The translations under genes were made by a program, and so were the position numbers. A stretch of DNA of 64,000 nt, from NCBI GenBank assembly GCA_008694505.1, contig VZDJ01007747.1:2383390-2447389 (forward strand), written 5' to 3'. Shown here piece after piece: positions 44,087 through 57,649 of the stretch (positions are counted from its first letter, which is position 1; each line of letters begins with the position of its first letter). The notes beneath the pieces were generated by a model. That model did not search any database. It had not been told where the DNA came from and saw nothing but the letters and a program-made list of their open reading frames with translations. Origin of the DNA: Cyanoderma ruficeps. Taxonomy: Eukaryota > Chordata > Aves > Passeriformes > Timaliidae.

Positions 44087-47000
44087 TCACCCAAGTTATA
44101 AAAATGCCTTGAAAGAAGTCTCTCATTTTCTGCACGATTTTTCTTCATCGTGGGTGCAGCACTACTCTGACTTGACTCTACAGGCAACACCCTTTCTCAC
44201 TTGGAAAGAGTGCAGCAGGCAACTCTTAACATGTACCCTTTTCGGTTGTCACTTCTTCACTGATAACTAGAGCAAATCCTGAAACAAATTTCTCTTTTAC
44301 AAATCATTTCCTGAAATGTCAGAGTTGGTAGTACCTCATTATGTCTGTTCTGTGACAAAAATCAGTATTTTCAGTACCGCACTGAAACTATCTCAAAATT
44401 TACCAATTCAAGACCTGTGCATCTTTAAAATTCAAGTATCAAATTAGCTCTTTTTGTTGAAGAGGGGAAAATAATGAACAAAATTACGATTGCAGACAAG
44501 AATAAAGAAATACAATCTAGTTTGACAGCCTGTACCGTTCAGGATATGATCTGAGTGCAGCTGGGAAGGTGACTTAATTATCTTCAAAGGTGCTGTAGAG
44601 TGAGTTGGACTGGATCAGAGAGGACTCTTTGGTGACACAGAGCTGGCGTAAGCCCTTTTTGCTACCCTGCTACTGCTATCTGGAAAAACACTGGAAGTCA
44701 GCAACACTGAAGTCCCCACTCTTAACACAGGTCATCTGACATTTATGTCTGGAATCAGACTTCTGACTCTGTTTATTCTAAAAAAGCATCAAGTTTCTAG
44801 ACAGAAACTTCTAGCTAGAAGAAAATCTTGAAAGCAAATATCCAGTTACTTTGGAGGCTTAAATACGAAAAAGCAGATAAGAATTTCAACATCCCTTTTG
44901 TTTTCAGCTCTTTTACTAATCCAAGTAGCTGCTTGCCTTGCTGAGCAGCATTTATTCACCACCCAAAAAGCAAAATTAGTGAAGCAGTGCTATATTTCTG
45001 TCTAAATAATCATGAGAAGAGCAGAACAAATCTGACAAATGTAATTCCAAAAATCTGAAAACCGTCAGGAAAGCCCCCCTCTTTGTAAACCAATGAGAAG
45101 GCAGGTCACAGTGAGCACCACAGGCAGGACTGACAGCCATGCTCACCCTGGAGCCAGGACCTGCTAAATTTAGCTCCTGGTTCCACTCCAAAGCACACAG
45201 ATGGAGTAAGGGCCAGTTTTAATGTCAAATGTTGTGCAAACCAGGCCACTGTATATGCCAGTTAATAATTTCCTTGAATCCCATCTTTACCAGATAGGAG
45301 GTGCCAGGGGCTGAGTGGTGATTGCCAAGAGATGAGGGTCGCCAGCAGTGCAAAGCTCGGCACATCTCAGCAACACAAGACCCTCCTGCTTTCATCTGGC
45401 CCTTGAGAAACTGAGCTCTGAACCTTGAGAAGTGATCCTGAAGCAAAGTAATGAGGAAAAACTTTTCCCTCAGAAACACACAGCAATATTCAAGCCGCGA
45501 GGGAAATGAAAATAGTTTAAAATGCTCTTTGATATAAAAAAGAATTAATAATTCTTTCGGATTTTGAGAAAGATCCTGAAAATAAATTAGTGAGCTAACA
45601 CGAATAATAAAATTCAGAGGGTTTAAAGATATTGGGGAGTACAATGAAGAACTAAAGACTCTTTAAATAAAGAGTGATTTCCACTAGCTAAAACACTTTA
45701 AAATTCTGGTCTGATACTGTGCCCAAGTAAGCATTCAATTTGTTTAGTTTTGGAAGGACAGTATGTGAAAAGTCTTTAGGGCCTAAATGCAAGAATTATT
45801 TTATTTCCAGGGAAGAAGAGATTCTTGATTGAAGCACTTCTAATATTTTTAAATCAACCTGAAACTGCTTTTCCAGTGTTTTCCGATGTGGATTAAATTA
45901 CTTGCACATTTAAATGCCTTCTTGGGCACAGAAAAAGGAAGGTAATTCAATGTACAAAGGTACACGAATAAACTGATGGACACTGAAGGATAGATAAAGG
46001 CAAATAATACATCGATCAGATGAATAAAGGCAAAACTGATCATACAGGGCTGTATGACATGGAAAAAACTTCCCTGTTGAAAATAACAGGCACATTTGGG
46101 GCGAGCTCAGGCACTGATTCCTGACTGTTCTAAAGAGATTATGCACATGTATTTGTCAGTCTCAACATAAATGAAAAGGCAGAAAAGGCTTCAAGAACTG
46201 CAGCAGCAAACTATGCTCTTCCATATCAAAATCCAATTTTAATTATTTGCAAATGCTACACCTCTGTGCATCAACTAAGCTTAATCCTTGAGGAAAAGGT
46301 TCTTATTTGTGGCAAGAGAAGACAAGGCAAAACTCTCACGACTTATGCTCAGCCTCAAGAATCTGATTGGCTGATTCTGTCCAAGAGATCAGAAGAGACA
46401 ACACGATGCCCACAGAGGCAGCATTTCTGGTACCTTCCCTGTAAGTAAGCCAAAGAGCACTGGATCCATACAGGCTTGGAAAGCCAAAAATGTAACTAAC
46501 CTCATTTTCCTTTGTAAGTATCTACCTCACTGGTTATCTACACCAGAGGGACATTTCTCCTCTCCCAGTAAATCATGTTCAGTGTGACTTCAATGTTCAG
46601 CTCTTAGGGATAGCAACATCTCCCAGCCTGAGAATCTGCAAGCAGCCACAAACAGCAACAGCAACTTGAATCTAGCACCAAATGGGCTCCTTCAGCTTCT
46701 AGATTTGTTCAGGAGGTGCATCCAAGGAGCTTGTGGTATCAGTGCTCCCTATGCCAATGGAAAACAGCTCTAGAAGAAGCTGCTAGGCCTGTCCCATCAC
46801 GAGCCAAAAGCTCACAGCAAATGGGTCTCACTCAGGCACTGCAAAGACTACGATCTTGGCTCTGCACAGAGGTACGAGACAACCACTCCCAACAGCAAAG
46901 TAAGAGAGGGTAAGAGAGAAACAACACATTAAAAAAAAAAAACAAACAGCAACAAAAAAGGCATTGTTAGATAAGCAAGTTTGCTTAACAGATGTCTCCC

Positions 47001-48067
47001 ACAGCTGAGTGACTAACCAGCTGAACCACAAGGATGCTGGCTAGACTGAGACGTGGCTTTCACAGTATTTCCCACTGGTTCTAGCTCATTTGATTCAAGA
47101 CATGACTAGCAGGAAAGCAGACCTCAAATCTTCCATGCATTTGGCTAAGACTCATTTCACAAGTCTATTTTCAAGAAGTTATTTTCTCTTACTCTCCCGC
47201 ACAGGTTTCTACTTACCTTAACTAGCTCTCCTTTGTGCTGGGTGTCCACATCTTATCCATAGTAGTTTAGAGAAGGAAAAAGCCTGACCTGGTCACACAG
47301 GGGCTCTGAACCCCCATCCACATCTATCTTTATGTAAAACTGCCCTCAGGGTCCTATGAAACTGAAGTGCTTTAGAGGATTTGCTGTATTATCTAGCTAC
47401 TGGGGTTAAAACAGTAAATAAGCTGCTCCTGTCACGGTATTACTTTAATTTTGCACACTTAATACACACTTTCTCACTGAGCACAAAGAGGGGGGGCCAA
47501 TACGAGTCAATTTTAGGATGAGAGGATGAGTTTGTAAAATGTTATGGCAAAAGAAGCCCATCTCCTGAGTCTGCCTGCTGCAAGGGTATTCTCCAACATC
47601 CAGTCCTTTCCCCCACTTCTGCCGGGTTCTGCCAGCCTGATTACTCACAGGGCACAGGGCTTCACAGCTGGGGAGCTGCACAGGGGCTGTTTGCCTTCCC
47701 TGGAGGTGCAGTGCAGGATTTAATGCCCCCCATTGCAGTTCTTGCACTGGTAGATGTGTTCCATGGTGTCTCACTGAAGGGCTGCTCCGTGTTTCTGAAG
47801 TGCTGCCTGACCCCCGTGATGATTTTGCGGGCACTCTCAACTAACGTGAATTGGCACAACTTCTCATTTTCTGCTCGCTTGTGCCAGTTTAGAATCTGTC
47901 ACACAGCATTTATAAAACTGCTGTGAAAGATAGCATTTGATAGTGAATCTGAACTATAAATAGAGCTGGCTTCTCCTCTCTCCTGTGAGACAGATAGTAT
48001 TACCAACAAAAATAACCATTCCATATTCAGCTATCATGAGACAGGCTTAGAAATGACAGTTTCCCAT

Positions 48068-48083
48068 GCACACACACACACAC
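48068..48083. repeat. (CA)n microsatellite
   Basis: About eight CA units. A short, ordinary dinucleotide repeat in an SLC20A2 intron. Confidence 0.9.
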
Positions 48084-50620
48084 GAGCAGAAATTTTTAGG
48101 TACTTTTGGGTCAAAAGTCCGAGACCTTCTCTGGAGGAATAAGGACTAACACTTTCTTGTTTTAGTAAAAAATAAGGGGCTTTTTCCCAGTGATTCAGCC
48201 GTCAGCTGAATGCTCTATAGCCAAACTTGTCGCAACATGTTACGAAGCAGCAACATTGCCGTTTCCTTGCTGTTGTTTGAGAGGAGTAGTGAGTTGCTCA
48301 AAAAGAAAATCTAACTGTATTTGAAAAACTACACTCTGAATACGCCTTGTGAATAATGTATAGACTCCTTGATGACCGTGCTTAGACTCTCTGCTGCCTG
48401 AAAAAGGAGATTGCTTTTTAGCCACTTTTTCTAGTTGACTGAAAGAACTTTGAAACGTAGATTATCACCAATTAAAGCTGAACGACAAGCAAAAGCCATC
48501 TGAGAAATCTGTATTAGGTGTCCAGTATTACAAGTATAATTACAAAATGTCCAGCCATTTGACTATTTCCCAAGCCAGGATTTCACAAACAAACCTTCCA
48601 CTGGGAAAATCAGTGGGATGATATTTCTGAATAGGCTGCAGTTATGCCTTGAGACATCACCCAGCTGAGCAAGAGTCAAAGAAAGATATGCCTGTATGTA
48701 GCAACAGGGAAAAAAAACACGCCCCAATCTCCAGGGATATCAGATTATCAGGAAAGTTTTATCCTAGTTCAAATAACTGGACAGCCTTGAAATAAAATAG
48801 TGCATCTACCACAGCACAATAAAAGTGTGTCAGAGCTGTGGCCTGTGAAATGCAAGCTTTGGGTGTGTTAATGAGTCAGGGTGGATATGCTCGTATTCCT
48901 GCAGTTCATCTCTGTGTCTGCAAATACTGGCCCTGATTCCCCACCTCCCTGGATCCTGGAGGGTTGGATGCATTCTCCCCCATGCCCACCAGCATCACCT
49001 TTTCTCCTGGCAAGCCCAGCCATGGGCCTGCTCACAGAGGGATGGAGAGGGATTCCCATGCCCACTGGAGACCCCATTTCTTGCTGCTCTTCTCTGACTT
49101 GCCTGCATGGCACAAAAAAGTGTTGTATACCTGCACAATTAAGGGCAGAAATGAAGATTCATATATACTTGGGGCACAGGCTGGACTTACAGGATGGACT
49201 ATTATTAAAAAGAGAAGAAATCAAAAATCAGAAATCAGGCTTCCCTCACTAAATATAACAGACAGATTAGCTTCCTAAATATTCTAAGTGATCTTGACTG
49301 CAGGTCTCAGAGAGGAAATAAGAAATACCTGTTTTGTAATCCAGCCTTACTATAGCTCCTTTAGACTCCTTATTTAGCCAAGAGGCTGAATCCCACTAAG
49401 CTCTCCGTGTGCAGTGAGATACTGGCAATGTTCTGGCCCTTCCCTCCTTTAATCCCATTGCATTTACTTTAGGAAGAGGGGGAAAGGTGAATCCTACTGC
49501 TGTTTGTATGCTCTGACCTAAAACTCCAGTGAAATCTGTATGAAGATGACAGGAGAAAGCTCTTCTCCATGTATATTGGGCAAGCACACAATTCCTAGCT
49601 TCTGAAATTGTTTTGCTTAAAAATGAATTCACTACCTAGTCACAGTTATTTTCCCTAAAACCACTGAAAGAATGTGTAGAAATATATAAAAAATATCTAA
49701 TCTTTTACTATAGTTCTGAAATGGTTTTAAATCCTATTGTCAGTGATATAGCCTATACTGTTTGGATAATGACAGGCATTATTTCTCAAACTTGTGCCAT
49801 AAATCCAAATGGCATTACCTGCAGACACTAACTCCAATGACCCCTTTTTCCTAATCTCCAAGCATGAATACGCAAGGCGAGTCCTGAAGTCCTCCACAGG
49901 AAATTTAATTAGAGCAGACACATTCAAACAATTTATGCAGCAGGAACTCAGGAGAACTGAGACCCTGTGAACTGACTGCAGGCAGGTTTCTCCTCCCTAC
50001 AGCATGTAGCAGCCAAGCCTCTGCACTGCCTGTCCCTTGGCATGCACAGACACGGGTGGTGGCACGGTCCGTGGTCACCCTGCTCAGCTGGAGCACCCCA
50101 CCTCCTGCCACCCTCATGACACTAAATCAGCCTTCCTCCATGGCCCGAATCCATGGGCACAGGTAGCTGCCTGCTTACACAAGCCAAGGCACACAGCTCA
50201 TTCTGACACCCCCAGGGTTTCTCCTGTGACAGCAGGAATGATGGCCTGAGGAAGAGAAGGAGGGTAGTAAGGGACAGAAGAGGCTGCCCATTTACAGAAG
50301 GAATCTGGATGAGAAATGACTAAACACATGCACGGACAGGTGTGTAGGAGTACAGGGCTCAAGCTTTCCTCACAGCATAAACAGCATGTTTTAATCAGCA
50401 AAACTTGCACTGACCTACAGCATCTCCCTGTGGGTCATCCTGCTTTGATTGCAAGAATTCAAGGAATAACAAGCTCCAGAGATTGCTTGAGTCAACAAAA
50501 GCATCTTCCCATTTGCTAGGATAGGACTGTGGGGCAAACACACTCTTTGCTCATAGCTTTCTCATTCCCAGCCCAGTAACAGAGCAGCCACAGACAGTGC
50601 TGTGCTGGGCACCAGAGAAA

Positions 50621-51077
50621 CATGACTCCCTGTTCCTTCTAACACACAGCTGCACCAGGCAGCACCCTTACTGATGTCACCCTGAACATGAGCCCTGATG
50701 GCTACAAACATCAGCTCCTACAGCACAGATGGCACATTTTGCTATGAAGCTAAAAAGCATCATCTCAGAAGAAACTGGGGTCTAACTACCCCATGAGTTA
50801 GTTAAGAATTAGTTCTGCAGTCAGAGCAAAATACTGATTTAACTCTTCCAGGCCCATGGGGAAATCCTGGACAAAGAAAAAAGAGAGATCTCCATATGAT
50901 CTTCTGCCCACCAAAGTGCTGTCCAAACTATATGGGGCACTTCTGATCCATGAAGTTTTTCTGAGCTGCATCACGGTTCAGTCTGTACGGTATGCCCCAT
51001 GTTTAAATATGCTCTAAAACAGGTCAGTCATTTACCTTGCAATCACCTGCACTTATTAAGTTTCATACTAGCTTTTT
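50621..51077. repeat. Direct duplication, copy A
   Basis: This 457-base block recurs in the same orientation at 51801-52257, 1180 bases further on. I count roughly a dozen differences, giving about 97% identity. Shared landmarks are AACACACAGCTGCACCA, GTTAGTTAAGAATTAG and GCACTTATTAAGTTTCATA. The blocks stop matching right after GCTTTTT. I see no TG...CA ends, so this does not look like a pair of LTRs. Confidence 0.95.
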
Positions 51078-51800
51078 GGGGTTAGCAGTCCTTTCTAGCC
51101 ATGTCCAAAACAGCCTGCCCAACTGCCTTTGTTTTTGAGAACTAGCTAATTCAGACATGCTTTCACACTTTAAAACATGTCATAAACCCTACAGTTTCAG
51201 TAACTGTTCTGCTATTTGCTGTTACACAGGTAGGCTGCTGTGGCTGCAGCACTGAAGCTCCAGATCATAACTCCTGCTGAATCAGGAATTGTCTATATCT
51301 ACAGAAAAATAAGCTCAGTCCAACTCAACCATAGGTGCATATAATCCCTGCAGGCCAACAAAGCCCAGCCTCCCAGCCTCTCTGGAAAGCTGGCTCTGAA
51401 AGAGCATTTATAAGCTGGCAGTTCTCCTTGTGTCACGCTCCTGGCCTAGGTCTTTTTTCCATCCTGCCCTTTTTATTCTCCCATTGCCCTTGCAATGACC
51501 TGACGCACTCCCTTTGTGCTCGGGTGCTGAGCCAGTGGGATCTGCTCACTTGGCGCCGCTAATTAAGTTCAACAACTTTTTTTTTTTCAGCAGTTCTGTC
51601 CCAACACATTTAGTTGGGATTTTAAATTCTTTAGATTTCATTCAGTCCATGCGCATGGTGGTGTCACAAGGCTCTCGGCCTGGCTCAGCTGGTCCCAGCC
51701 CTGGAGGGGCTCCAGCACCCTTGACACAGTGCACATAAACTTGGCGGCAGGGGCGGGAAAGGATGGTCCGAACAAAACAGTCACCCAAATAAGGAGCTAC

Positions 51801-52257
51801 CATCACTCCCTGTTTCCTTTAACACACAGCTGCACCAGCCAGCACCCCTACTGATGTCAGCCTGAACATGAGCCCTGGTGGCTACAAACATCAGCTCCTA
51901 CAGCACAGATGGCTCATTTTGCTATGAAGCTAAAAAGCATCATCTCAGAAGAAACTGGCGTTCTAACTACCCCATGAGTTAGTTAAGAATTAGTTCTGCA
52001 GTCAGAGCAAAATACTGATTTAACTCTTCCAGGCCCATGGGGAAATCCTGGACAAAGAAAAAAGAGAGATCTCCATATATGATCTGCCCACTAAAGTGCT
52101 GTCCAAACTATATGGGGCACTTCTGATCCATGAAGTTTTTCTGAGCTGCATCACGGTTCAGTCTGTACGGTATGCCCCATGTTTAAATATGCTCTAAAAC
52201 AGGTCAGTCATTTACCTTGCAATCACCTGCACTTATTAAGTTTCATATTAGCTTTTT
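51801..52257. repeat. Direct duplication, copy B
   Basis: Second copy of the block at 50621-51077, separated from it by 723 bases of unrelated sequence. Differences are scattered substitutions plus two small compensating indels (one near 51961, one near 52077-52082). This is more consistent with an old or allelic duplication than with a simple assembly copy. Confidence 0.95.
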
Positions 52258-54642
52258 ATTTTTCTCTCTTTGCTCCTCTTATCTGCTCCTGTCCCTTCAA
52301 GGAATACCAACAAACAGCCTGATGGAAAATAAATAGAAACATGGCACAAGAGTAAATTCCAGGGTACGGAAAGAAAATGTTGCAGTCAAGTCCAAAGAAA
52401 AAGATGTGGACAATACATCTGAGTGAGGAGCTTAAAACCAAATGCAGGGGAAATCAGGATTTTAACAACAGGATTCAACGCTGAGGAAAAACATTAGCAA
52501 AACAGCTTGACAGCAGCACCTAAAATGAGCAGAAAGAAAGTGTACGAAGGAGAGAGATGAAAAGATAGCAGTCGTCAGTGGAAGATGGACTGCCAGGGCT
52601 TACTTTCTTACATAAATGTGAACAGAAAGCTGTGCTACTCACTAGGTTCTACTGCATCATTTTTTAAACAATGCACTGCCTTCTGAGCAGATCAAAAGAT
52701 GTTCATGCAACATGTGGTGGCAACATTTTTTGCTCCGCTAGATCTGGCAAAACGTCTCTGCTACATGATCCACAGGATAGATATCTGCATTCCCAGAGAA
52801 TTTTATCTACTAAATTTTTTAGGTATATGAAAGGGTCTTTAATGTCACTGTTTAGCTGGAACTCCTGTACAATCGCAAGGATGGGTTCCTATCCCGTCCT
52901 AGATACACGACCACCTCCCTGCTTTTCTACTGGCTTTGACAAAATGAAGCCGACTTGTTCTTTAGTTTCTTTAGTTTTGAATATGAATTCAGATTAAGAA
53001 AATGTTTTTAAATAAACAGCACTTAATAAAAACATATTTCCTGGCAAATTGATAAGATCACCAACAGAAGTAGGGATCTGAAAAACACTAAAAACATGAA
53101 TTTTCAGGAAAGGATATGGCCAAGGTAACAAGCTACTCCAAATGCAAAATTCTAAGGGAATTAGGCTGTAAGATGCAACAACACATACAGCACAGAGTCT
53201 GAACTTTGTATTTCATCCTGGCCAGCTCCTGTCAACACCAAATCTGATTTGTGAACTAACTGCATCCTTAAAGATCACTTCTAACAAAATTGACTACCCT
53301 TTCCTCCTACATAACATCCAAGTGATGCTTGAATAAACATGTGAGTCCTTGAGGAGTATGTATAAGCATCACCTGCCAGGAGAAAAGGAGCTGCAGCACC
53401 TGCTCAGGTAGGTTGTGAACTTTTTGCATGGGTATTTCCCAGGGCACATTACAAGAAATATCAGCAGTCTTTGTCCTTATCTCTGTATTTCCTTCAGCAC
53501 TTGCTGCGGGACACTTGCAGACCTTGGATATTGACCCCATGGGTCTTTGCTCTTGACCGGTATGCTCAGAGCAAAGGTCTTTAACAACAGAGACCATCTG
53601 AGAGGAAAGAAAGCTACACCACTGCCCTTTGCTCCAGAGGATGAGCGGACTCTGGACTCTTTCCCAGAGCCAGATCCCTGTGGACACCAAGGAAGTACAA
53701 AAGGCTCTTCAGAAAGCCCTGTTCTGAATTCCCAGGATGCTGGATGGATGGGGAGCAAAGAAACATGTTTCTAAGTGATTTCATGATGAGTTACGAGTTA
53801 AATTAGGAGGCTGACAAGTGCAAGCAGCACTAAGTGTTCTCCTTGTAGAGTGGGACAGGGTTTGCCCAAAAGATTAAAGAGGACAATGAAAATTATGAAC
53901 CCTGTAAAGTTCTGCTGAAAACACTGAAATAGACACCATCAGGGCATGGCTACCATAGCAAGGGTGCAGCAGGAAGCAGACTCAGTACAGCCCCAACCCA
54001 AATAAGGACAGCTGCTTCAACAAGCCACTTGAGAGAATTTCTCAGGGGACCTCATCATGATACTGGAAAAAGCATCTATTAAATACCAAATGGATTGCTC
54101 CAGGTCTAGGGAAGAGGCAGCCCAGCCAAATCCTAAAGGAAAAATATACAGTGTTCCCAGAGGCACAGCAAACCCACCCAAACTGCTCTTCAGCCACATG
54201 ACAATGAGATGGTGAGCTGCTGTGTGACAAGAGACGAAATTCATCTAACAGCAAAAATAGTCTAAAACATCTCATCTGTTGAAAGCTTCTGATTTTGCAG
54301 TTAAAACAGTCTTCAATTCTGCAGGGCTGGGACTGTCCTGTTTGCTTTTACAGTGGCTGGCACGTTGGGTGGAGTCTCAATGACTCCAAGATTGCCAAAA
54401 TTAAACTAACTACTTCACAGTTATTTAGCAGTGAATAAAAAAAGATTTTACCCTTGAGAAGAAAAGAAACTATAGACTAAGCAGTGCAATTCCTGGAAAG
54501 CACTGAGGACATTGATAACACACAGCCCTGATGGTCATCTGCCTGCAGAAACGAATGTGCTTTCCAACCAGCCAAGCCGGCAAACCTTGTTCCACGTACT
54601 TAAACTGTAAAATTGCTGGTTTGTGAGACCGCATCCTCTTAC

Positions 54643-55231
54643 CTGACATCATTGCCTCCATGGGCAAAGGATCCAAAGCAGGCTGTTAAGATCTGGAGGA
54701 AGTGGAAAAGCAGATGGACCTGAGAGGTGTCTTTCTCCTCCTTATCCTCTTCCACAGGATCAACAGGGGGCCGGTTAGGATCTGCGAGTTCAGAGGCCAA
54801 CTTCATTTCCACCCCACCTTCCTCCGCCTCAATCTCTGCCTCAGCCACTGCGTTACAGTAGCTGGAGTAGCTGTCATAGCGGACTCGCTTCTTGGAGTAG
54901 GAAACCGTGTCTCCCACCAGCTTCTCACTGTCTTCTGGAGCAGAGGTATCCGCTGCCTTAAAGGAGGAATGCACGGGCATGCCACAAATAGCAGCAGTGT
55001 AACAAGTGTAGCTGTTGTTGCGCCGTAAGAGTTTGTAGTTGTTTTCTGCAGTGGGCCTCTCATCATTGGCCCTGTCCAGGTGTATTTTGTGGAGCAAGTC
55101 TTTGTATAAACCTGAGTCCTTGTGCACAGTGTGATAAACGTGGCCATCACTCCTCACGTGGCCATCGAAGCTGAAGGTGCCATTGGAAACAGGTGATTTC
55201 ACCGAGGTGTGCGTCACCGAAAATGCCCTTC
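54643..55231 (-). CDS. SLC20A2: SLC20A2 large central exon (residues 312-508)
   Basis: This 589-base exon encodes most of the large intracellular loop of PiT-2 and the start of the C-terminal membrane half. It begins by completing Gly312 and reads [13 protein letters not shown]. Conserved loop blocks follow: [51 protein letters not shown] and [20 protein letters not shown]. An acidic run (about residues 466-477) precedes the hydrophobic segment [20 protein letters not shown], and the exon ends in NDV plus two bases of Ser508. Asp506 of the GGNDV motif is present. The acceptor is CTTTTTAG and the donor is CAG|GTAAGA. Confidence 0.97.
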
Positions 55232-56668
55232 CTAAAAAGGCAGAGTTAGAGGTTTTGTTTACACAAAATGCAATACAAAAGGCCCCTTCCACCAGCACAA
55301 GACAATAATGTGGCCAGCATCTGAGAATACAGGAAGAAGAAGATCAATTTGCACTACACGCAGTGCATAAGCCAAGATTCAATTCACTGCAAAATAAAGT
55401 GAATCTCATCTTCTGTGCAAAAAGAGCTTTGTTCTTTTTGTGCTGAGTCTCCCCAGACATGCTGTATGACTTGCAGCAAGTCACTTGGGATCAGCTGTTC
55501 GAATGGGATACTTGATGGTTAAATCCTCAGGTTCTTTGAAAATATTCATTTCCATAAAATTCCTTTCTTGTAAAGCAAGCTCTACTTTTTCTGAGGTTTT
55601 GTCTACATTGAATAGGAATAATTTGGATTTTTGAAATGTGGTTTACTGCCATTTCCTACTGCGATGTATCTGTTTAAGAGACGTTTCGTTCATACTCATT
55701 TGTGGAGACATTTACATAGCTTTTAAAAATAATTTTAGAAAAACAAAAAAAAAATTCATGTTCTGCAGAAGTATTTCCTTAGCTATTGCAACATTTTCTA
55801 TATACTAGTTTTATGAACATGATGATGATTATTCCCACTGTATACATTTAATGTTAGCATACACTGTAGGACACACATCAAAATGTAACACAGGTAATAT
55901 TTCTGAAGAAACCGTCTTTTTAATTTCCTGACTTCCTGGATTTTCACTGTGCAATATTCAGAACTGGGTTTAGCTATTTTTAAACTGGAAGCACACACTC
56001 TAAGGGCTCCATGTCATGACTTATTTGATTTTGTAAGAATCAGTTGAATATATTAGCCATTTATTAACCAAATTACAGGGCTTTGTAGATGTTAGCAAAG
56101 TGATATCAAAGTCAGCCGACTGCTGAGTGGAGGGGGAAGTTCCCACCACGTGGCAGAACAGAAAGAGTTTTATGCACACAAGTCTACCTCTTACAAACAT
56201 ATGTTCAGAAAACAACGTGTGAGATTTTTCTAGTGGACACGCTCCAAAGGGTTATACATTTGTCAACTAAAGTCCAAATCTTTTCATCTCCTGTTGTAGT
56301 ATGCTAATCATCTTTATGCTGAATTTAACCTTCATACATCAGCAATCTGTGTGCTCTGTATTTTTCCACTGCTTGATAGGATGGAAACACCATTAAGAAT
56401 ACAAAGTAAAGCAACGCAAAAAGGCAAGTCATTTTTTTTCAGCTGTTCCTAAAACTGAAATACAGCCAAACAAAATGTAATTGATTTTACGTCCTCTCCA
56501 GAAAATGTCACTTGTAAATGAGCATCTTTCCAAACAAGAACTGAAAAGAGATTAGAGATGGAAATTCCAAACACTAATTTACTATTTACAGCTGAGACCT
56601 ACTTACAGTTAAGAAACCTCATTGACACAGGAAGAGAACAAACCCTCTAAGTTGTCTTAGTTCCTTAC
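55232..56668 (-). other. SLC20A2: SLC20A2 intron
   Basis: A 1.4-kb AT-rich intron with donor GTAAGG at its upstream end. It has an A-run near 55746 and no recognisable exon or mobile element. Confidence 0.85.
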
Positions 56669-56872
56669 CATACGGTACACGTGGATGGTTTCCATTTGCA
56701 ATATTATCTGATGCCCCAGCAGCTTCTGTTACTGAGCCAGTAAGGGGAATCGTGCTCTCATCAGATGCTTTGGCACCAGGAAGCTCTTTAAAGACTGGTG
56801 TTTCTTCATCCTGAATTTTATCAAGACTTTCATCTGATATCCTTGACAGTGCAGCATCTTTCTTTAACCGGC
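56669..56872 (-). CDS. SLC20A2: SLC20A2 exon (residues 244-312)
   Basis: This 204-base exon encodes the first part of the intracellular loop: it completes Ser244, reads [16 protein letters not shown], and continues through [19 protein letters not shown] to NHPRVPY and the first base of Gly312. It is hydrophilic, rich in Ser, Glu and Asp, and less conserved than its neighbours, as expected for this loop. The acceptor is TTTCCTTAG and the donor is ATG|GTAAGG. Confidence 0.95.
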
Positions 56873-57532
56873 CTAAGGAAAGAATAGTACTGTAATTTTA
56901 AACCCAGCCTATAACTCTTGTAACTTAAGTTTCCATTGTTTGTATCAACAGCATGGTTTAACTTGCCTACAATAACCAAGCTTCGTTTCATACACACACT
57001 ATTTATTTCTAACGCTTTACTATGTTCATGTGTGAAAATTCTACAGCATCTTTTTTTCTTCTGATAAAATTCACCAAAGTAGGTAACTGAAGTAAAACAC
57101 AGAGCTGTTCATCTATTAATGAAACCTGAAACTTTTCTCTGCACTTGTTGAGAGTAGCAAAGCAACTAAAAGCTGTGATCAGCCCAACTTACCGTAAAGC
57201 TAAAACAGTCACTTAAAGATGATCATTCTGACAAGCTTTTTCTCTTTAACTTTTTCTTAATAAAATAGAAACCAGATTATATTCCAGGTTTTATTTTCCT
57301 GTTTCTGCTAGACTCCAGAACTGAGCACTGCAATGGCTTGCCTAACAAGGTTTTCAATTTCTACCAGGGCAGCTTTTTCAGAGCAAATGACACAAATACA
57401 TCAGGAATAGTTTTGGCACATCCTGCTTGTGGGTGGGGACTGGACTAGGTGACCCCTCAAGAGCACTTCCACCTCTGAAATGTAATATTGCATGATTTTA
57501 TATCACTCACATTTTATCAAATAACTACTTAC
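56873..57532 (-). other. SLC20A2: SLC20A2 intron with CR1 tail
   Basis: A 660-base intron. Near its donor end it contains a CR1 3' fragment at about 57431-57500, only about 32 bases from the exon border. No exon is seen. Confidence 0.85.
57431..57500 (+). mobile_element. CR1 3'-end remnant
   Basis: The + strand reads GGGACTGGACTAGGTGACC, then a CTTCCACCTCTGAAAT-like block and a GCATGATTTTA-like end. This matches the CR1 3' consensus (GGACTAGATGACCT, CTTCCAACC, ATGATTCTAT) with substitutions. It is antisense to SLC20A2. Confidence 0.75.
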
Positions 57533-57649
57533 TTTCTATTTTTCTCTTCATCCAGGGACACACAAAAATCCAGACTAAGACAGCAAATACTAAGGACACA
57601 CCAACTGATATCAGAGCAATGGCCCATATTGGCAGGATCAGTCCCAGTA
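57533..57649 (-). CDS. SLC20A2: SLC20A2 exon (residues 205-244)
   Basis: This 117-base exon completes Val205 and encodes [18 protein letters not shown] through [10 protein letters not shown], with one base of Ser244. It is almost wholly a membrane segment (about residues 213-233) followed by a basic cytosolic stretch WMKRKIE, which fits the positive-inside rule for entry into the intracellular loop. The acceptor is TTTACAG and the donor is AAA|GTAAGT. Confidence 0.96.

Noticed and set aside
44567..44640. A possible CR1 3' end (GTTGGACTGGATC).
   Set aside because: Only about a dozen bases match and the flanks do not continue the CR1 consensus.
50621..52257. The duplicated 457-bp blocks as LTRs of a small retroelement.
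   Set aside because: No TG...CA ends, no target-site duplication, no primer-binding site or retroviral coding sequence in the 723-bp spacer.
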